A stretch of DNA of 64,000 nt, taken from Lysobacter oculi (GTDB lineage: Bacteria; Pseudomonadota; Gammaproteobacteria; Xanthomonadales; Xanthomonadaceae). Under the pieces are notes generated by a model. It did no database searches. It saw only the letters and a list, made by a program, of their open reading frames with translations, and was not told the DNA's origin. Below, piece after piece: positions 61,099-64,000 of this stretch (positions are counted from its first letter, which is position 1; each line of letters opens with the position of its first letter). Position numbers and translations under genes: made by a program. The stretch is taken from the NCBI RefSeq assembly GCF_003293695.1, contig NZ_CP029556.1, forward strand, positions 1,126,001 through 1,190,000, in the 5' to 3' direction.

Positions 61099-64000
61099 AT
61101 GTCGAACGCCCAGACGCTTACCGCCCTCGAACACCACGACGCCTTCGTTTCGCGCCACATCGGCCCCAACGATGCCGAGATCGCCACCATGCTGGGCGTC
61201 ATCGGCCACGCGTCGCTGGATGCGATGACCGAGGCCATCGTGCCCGGCAAGATCCGCCTGACCGCGCCGCTGGCCCTGCCCGGCTCGCTGACCGAAGTGG
61301 ACGCGCTGAAGAAGATCCGCGCCATCGCATCGAAGAACAAGGTCTTCCGCAGCTTCATCGGCCAAGGCTATTACGGCACCCACACGCCGAACGTCATCCT
61401 CCGCAACATCCTCGAGAACCCGGCCTGGTACACCGCCTACACGCCCTACCAGGCGGAGATCTCGCAGGGCCGCATGGAAGCGCTGATCAACTTCCAGACC
61501 ATGTGCGCCGACCTGACCGGCATGGAGATCGCCAGCGCCTCGCTGCTGGACGAAGCCACCGCCGCGGCGGAAGCGATGACGCTGGCCAAGCGCTCCGCCA
61601 AGTCCAAGTCCAACACCTTCCTGGTGTTCGGCGACGCGCATCCGCAGACCATCGAAGTGCTGCGCACGCGCGCCGAGCCGCTCGGCATCGCCATCGAGCT
61701 GGCCAATTCGGCCGAGGAATGGCAGGCCGCGATGGACAAGGGCGATTTCTTCGGCGTGCTGATCCAGTACCCGGCGTCGAGCGGCTGGATCGTCGACTGG
61801 TCGAAGGAGTCCGACGCCATCCACGCCAAGGGCGCACTCGTCGTCTTCGCCACCGACCTGCTGGCGCTGACGCTGCTGAAATCCCCCGGCGAAATGGGCG
61901 CCGACATCGTCATCGGCAACACCCAGCGATTCGGCGTGCCGTTCGGTTTCGGTGGCCCGCATGCCGCTTTCATGGCCTGCAAGGACGCGTTCAAGCGCAA
62001 CATGCCGGGCCGCCTGATCGGCGTGTCGGTGGATGCGGAAGGCAACAAGGCCTACCGCCTGACCCTGCAGACGCGCGAGCAGCACATCCGCCGCGAGAAG
62101 GCGACTTCCAACATCTGCACCGCGCAGGTGCTGCTGGCGGTGATGGCTTCGATGTACGCCGTCTACCACGGCCCGGACGGCCTGCAGCGCATCGCTTCGC
62201 GCGTGCACCGGCTGGTGTCGATCCTGTCCGCCGGCTTGGCCGAACTCGGCTTCGAGCGCCATCACCACAACTCCGCCTTCGACACGATCTGCCTGAAGGT
62301 GGATGACAAGGCGGACGCGATCATCGCCCGCGCCGCATCGATGGGTGCCAACCTGCGCAAGGCCTGGGGCGATTACGTCTGCATCTCGCTGGACGAAACC
62401 ACCACGCGCGAAGACATCGAGCTGCTGTGGAAGATCTTCGGTGGCGATGGCGCGAAGCTGCCTTCCATCGAGACGCTGGACGCGAAGGCGCCGTCGCTGA
62501 TCCCGGACGAACTGCGCCGCACCTCCGACTTCCTCACCCACCCGGTGTTCAACACGCACCACAGCGAGCACGAACTGCTGCGCTACATGCGCTCGCTGGC
62601 CGACAAGGACCTGGCGATGGATCGCACCATGATCCCGCTCGGCTCCTGCACGATGAAGCTCAACGCCACCGCCGAGATGATCCCGGTGACGTGGCCCGAG
62701 TTCGGCAATATCCACCCGCTCGCGCCCGCCGAGCAGGCGCAAGGCTACAAGGAACTCATCGGCGGGCTGGAGGCGATGCTGGTGGAAGCCACCGGCTACG
62801 ACGCGGTCAGCCTGCAGCCCAACTCCGGCGCGCAGGGCGAATACGCCGGCCTGCTGGCAATCCGCGCCTACCACGCCAGCCGCGGCGACGAGAAGCGCGA
62901 TGTCTGCCTGATCCCGGAATCCGCCCATGGCACCAACCCGGCGTCCGCGCAGCTGTGCGGCATGCGCGTGGTGGTGGTCCAGTGCGACAAGAACGGCAAC
63001 GTGGACGTGGACGACCTGCGCGCCAAGGCCGAAAAGCACAAGGACGACCTGGCCGCGATCATGATCACCTACCCGTCCACGCATGGCGTGTTCGAGGAGT
63101 CGGTGGTCGAGATCTGCGAAATCGTGCATGCCAACGGCGGCCAGGTGTACACCGACGGCGCCAACATGAACGCCCTGGTCGGCGTGGCCAAGCCGGGCAA
63201 GTGGGGCAGCGACGTGTCGCACCTCAACCTGCACAAGACCTTCTGCATTCCGCATGGCGGCGGCGGCCCGGGCGTGGGCCCGTGCGCGGTCAAGTCGCAC
63301 CTGGCGCCGTTCCTGCCCAAGGCCGCGGCCGATGACGCCTTCCGCACCGAAGGCGTGGGCAGCGGCGCGATGGTGTCGGCGGCCACCTACGGCAGCGCCA
63401 GCATCCTGCCGATCAGCTGGATGTACATCGCGATGATGGGCGCCGACGGCCTGCGCCGCGCGACGCAGGTGGCGCTGCTCAACGCCAACTACATCGCCCA
63501 GCGCCTAGCACCGCACTACCCCACGCTCTACACCGGCCGCAACGGCATGGTGGCGCACGAGTGCATCCTGGACCTGCGCCCGATCAAGGACGCCACCGGC
63601 ATCAGCGCCGAAGACGTGGCCAAGCGCCTGATCGACTTCGGCTTCCACGCACCCACGCTTTCGTTCCCGGTGGCCGGCACGCTGATGGTGGAGCCGACCG
63701 AGAGCGAATCGCTGCACGAACTCGACCGCTTCATCGACGCCATGATCCAGATCCGCGACGAGATCCGCATGGTCGAGAACGGCGAGCTGGACCGCGAGGA
63801 CAATCCGCTCAAGCACGCGCCGCACACCGCGACGCAGGCGATGGCCGCCGACTGGACGCACGGCTACAGCCGCGAGCTGGCGGTGTTCCCGCTGGACACG
63901 CTGAAGCGCCAGAAATACTGGCCGCCGGTGGCGCGCGTGGACAACGTGTACGGCGACAAGAACGTGTTCTGCGCCTGCATCCCGATGAGCGAATTCGCGA
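61099..64000 (+). CDS. gcvP: Glycine dehydrogenase (decarboxylating), P protein of the glycine cleavage system (3' end outside window)
   Basis: 967 codons are visible and open to the edge; the family is about 955-970 residues, so little is missing. The N-terminal [40 protein letters not shown] and the PLP-binding [20 protein letters not shown] (Lys713) are diagnostic of the fused alpha-beta form. It decarboxylates glycine and hands the aminomethyl group to GcvH. In-frame ATGs at 61075 and 61090 are alternatives; I use 61099 ([14 protein letters not shown]) by family similarity. It stands alone after the riboswitch; gcvT and gcvH are not in view. Confidence 0.96.
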   Translation, partial: MSNAQTLTALEHHDAFVSRHIGPNDAEIATMLGVIGHASLDAMTEAIVPGKIRLTAPLALPGSLTEVDALKKIRAIASKNKVFRSFIGQGYYGTHTPNVILRNILENPAWYTAYTPYQAEISQGRMEALINFQTMCADLTGMEIASASLLDEATAAAEAMTLAKRSAKSKSNTFLVFGDAHPQTIEVLRTRAEPLGIAIELANSAEEWQAAMDKGDFFGVLIQYPASSGWIVDWSKESDAIHAKGALVVFATDLLALTLLKSPGEMGADIVIGNTQRFGVPFGFGGPHAAFMACKDAFKRNMPGRLIGVSVDAEGNKAYRLTLQTREQHIRREKATSNICTAQVLLAVMASMYAVYHGPDGLQRIASRVHRLVSILSAGLAELGFERHHHNSAFDTICLKVDDKADAIIARAASMGANLRKAWGDYVCISLDETTTREDIELLWKIFGGDGAKLPSIETLDAKAPSLIPDELRRTSDFLTHPVFNTHHSEHELLRYMRSLADKDLAMDRTMIPLGSCTMKLNATAEMIPVTWPEFGNIHPLAPAEQAQGYKELIGGLEAMLVEATGYDAVSLQPNSGAQGEYAGLLAIRAYHASRGDEKRDVCLIPESAHGTNPASAQLCGMRVVVVQCDKNGNVDVDDLRAKAEKHKDDLAAIMITYPSTHGVFEESVVEICEIVHANGGQVYTDGANMNALVGVAKPGKWGSDVSHLNLHKTFCIPHGGGGPGVGPCAVKSHLAPFLPKAAADDAFRTEGVGSGAMVSAATYGSASILPISWMYIAMMGADGLRRATQVALLNANYIAQRLAPHYPTLYTGRNGMVAHECILDLRPIKDATGISAEDVAKRLIDFGFHAPTLSFPVAGTLMVEPTESESLHELDRFIDAMIQIRDEIRMVENGELDREDNPLKHAPHTATQAMAADWTHGYSRELAVFPLDTLKRQKYWPPVARVDNVYGDKNVFCACIPMSEFA

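Noticed and set aside
60832..63300. An 822-codon minus-strand open frame opposite gcvP and the riboswitch
   Set aside because: Shadow of gcvP; it would also overlap the riboswitch and has no recognisable family.

Overview
The window is a continuous stretch of GC-rich chromosome, roughly two-thirds GC or higher by eye, from a gammaproteobacterium of the Xanthomonadaceae/Lysobacteraceae (Lysobacter, Luteimonas, Thermomonas or a close relative). The evidence is the gene set: a FimX-like c-di-GMP effector, a xanthomonad-type phaR locus, an M2 (ACE-like) dipeptidase, an Oar-like TonB receptor, and a divergent efp/epmB pair. There is no integrase, transposase, prophage module or CRISPR array. Genes are packed tightly, many pairs overlap by 4 bp (ATGA/GTGA), and no gap reaches 300 bases.

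0-17 kb is housekeeping. A long minus-strand run reads efp, a TMEM175-type channel, an MTA/SAH deaminase, ubiG, a MupP/Gph phosphatase, a squalene/phytoene-synthase-like protein and folE2, then an autoregulated arsR cut off by the window edge. Next come epmB, fimX, htpX, gluQ, two acetoacetyl-CoA reductases flanking phaR, an M48 peptidase, an FGE-domain lipoprotein and rnd.

17.3-29.1 kb is the most distinctive part, a divergent two-operon locus. The minus arm holds a transglutaminase-like protein, a TonB-dependent receptor and a class C-type serine hydrolase. The plus arm holds an NlpC/P60 lipoprotein, an L-Ala-D/L-Glu epimerase with all diagnostic residues, an RpiR-family regulator, a YkuD/YafK-like lipoprotein and a dicarboxylate/amino-acid symporter. 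Together they read as an envelope-to-cytoplasm pathway that captures peptidoglycan peptides, trims them to L-Ala-D-Glu, epimerises that to L-Ala-L-Glu and takes up the resulting glutamate. The locus ends at a tRNA-Ala(CGC).

29.2-47 kb holds DNA and RNA maintenance genes (nfi, rlmKL, an AlkA-type glycosylase), an AmpD-like amidase, tesB, bpt, purT, several lipoproteins and an EF-hand protein. It also has a co-transcribed cassette of an SPFH protein, a small membrane protein, a ribbon-helix-helix protein and two DUF4177 proteins behind a perfect 23-bp palindrome.

47-64 kb contains an SRPBCC-domain protein, a NarL/HisKA_3 two-component pair, minCDE, a small HEXXH protein, a DMT transporter, the M2 peptidase, a Rieske oxygenase, an APC permease and an MFS transporter. 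The last two both carry frameshifts. It ends with a membrane protein and a tandem glycine riboswitch driving gcvP, which runs off the right edge.

A cross-cutting pattern is that many first genes of transcription units have no Shine-Dalgarno sequence. Instead a -10-like TANNNT or near match ends six bases before the start codon, which predicts leaderless mRNAs.
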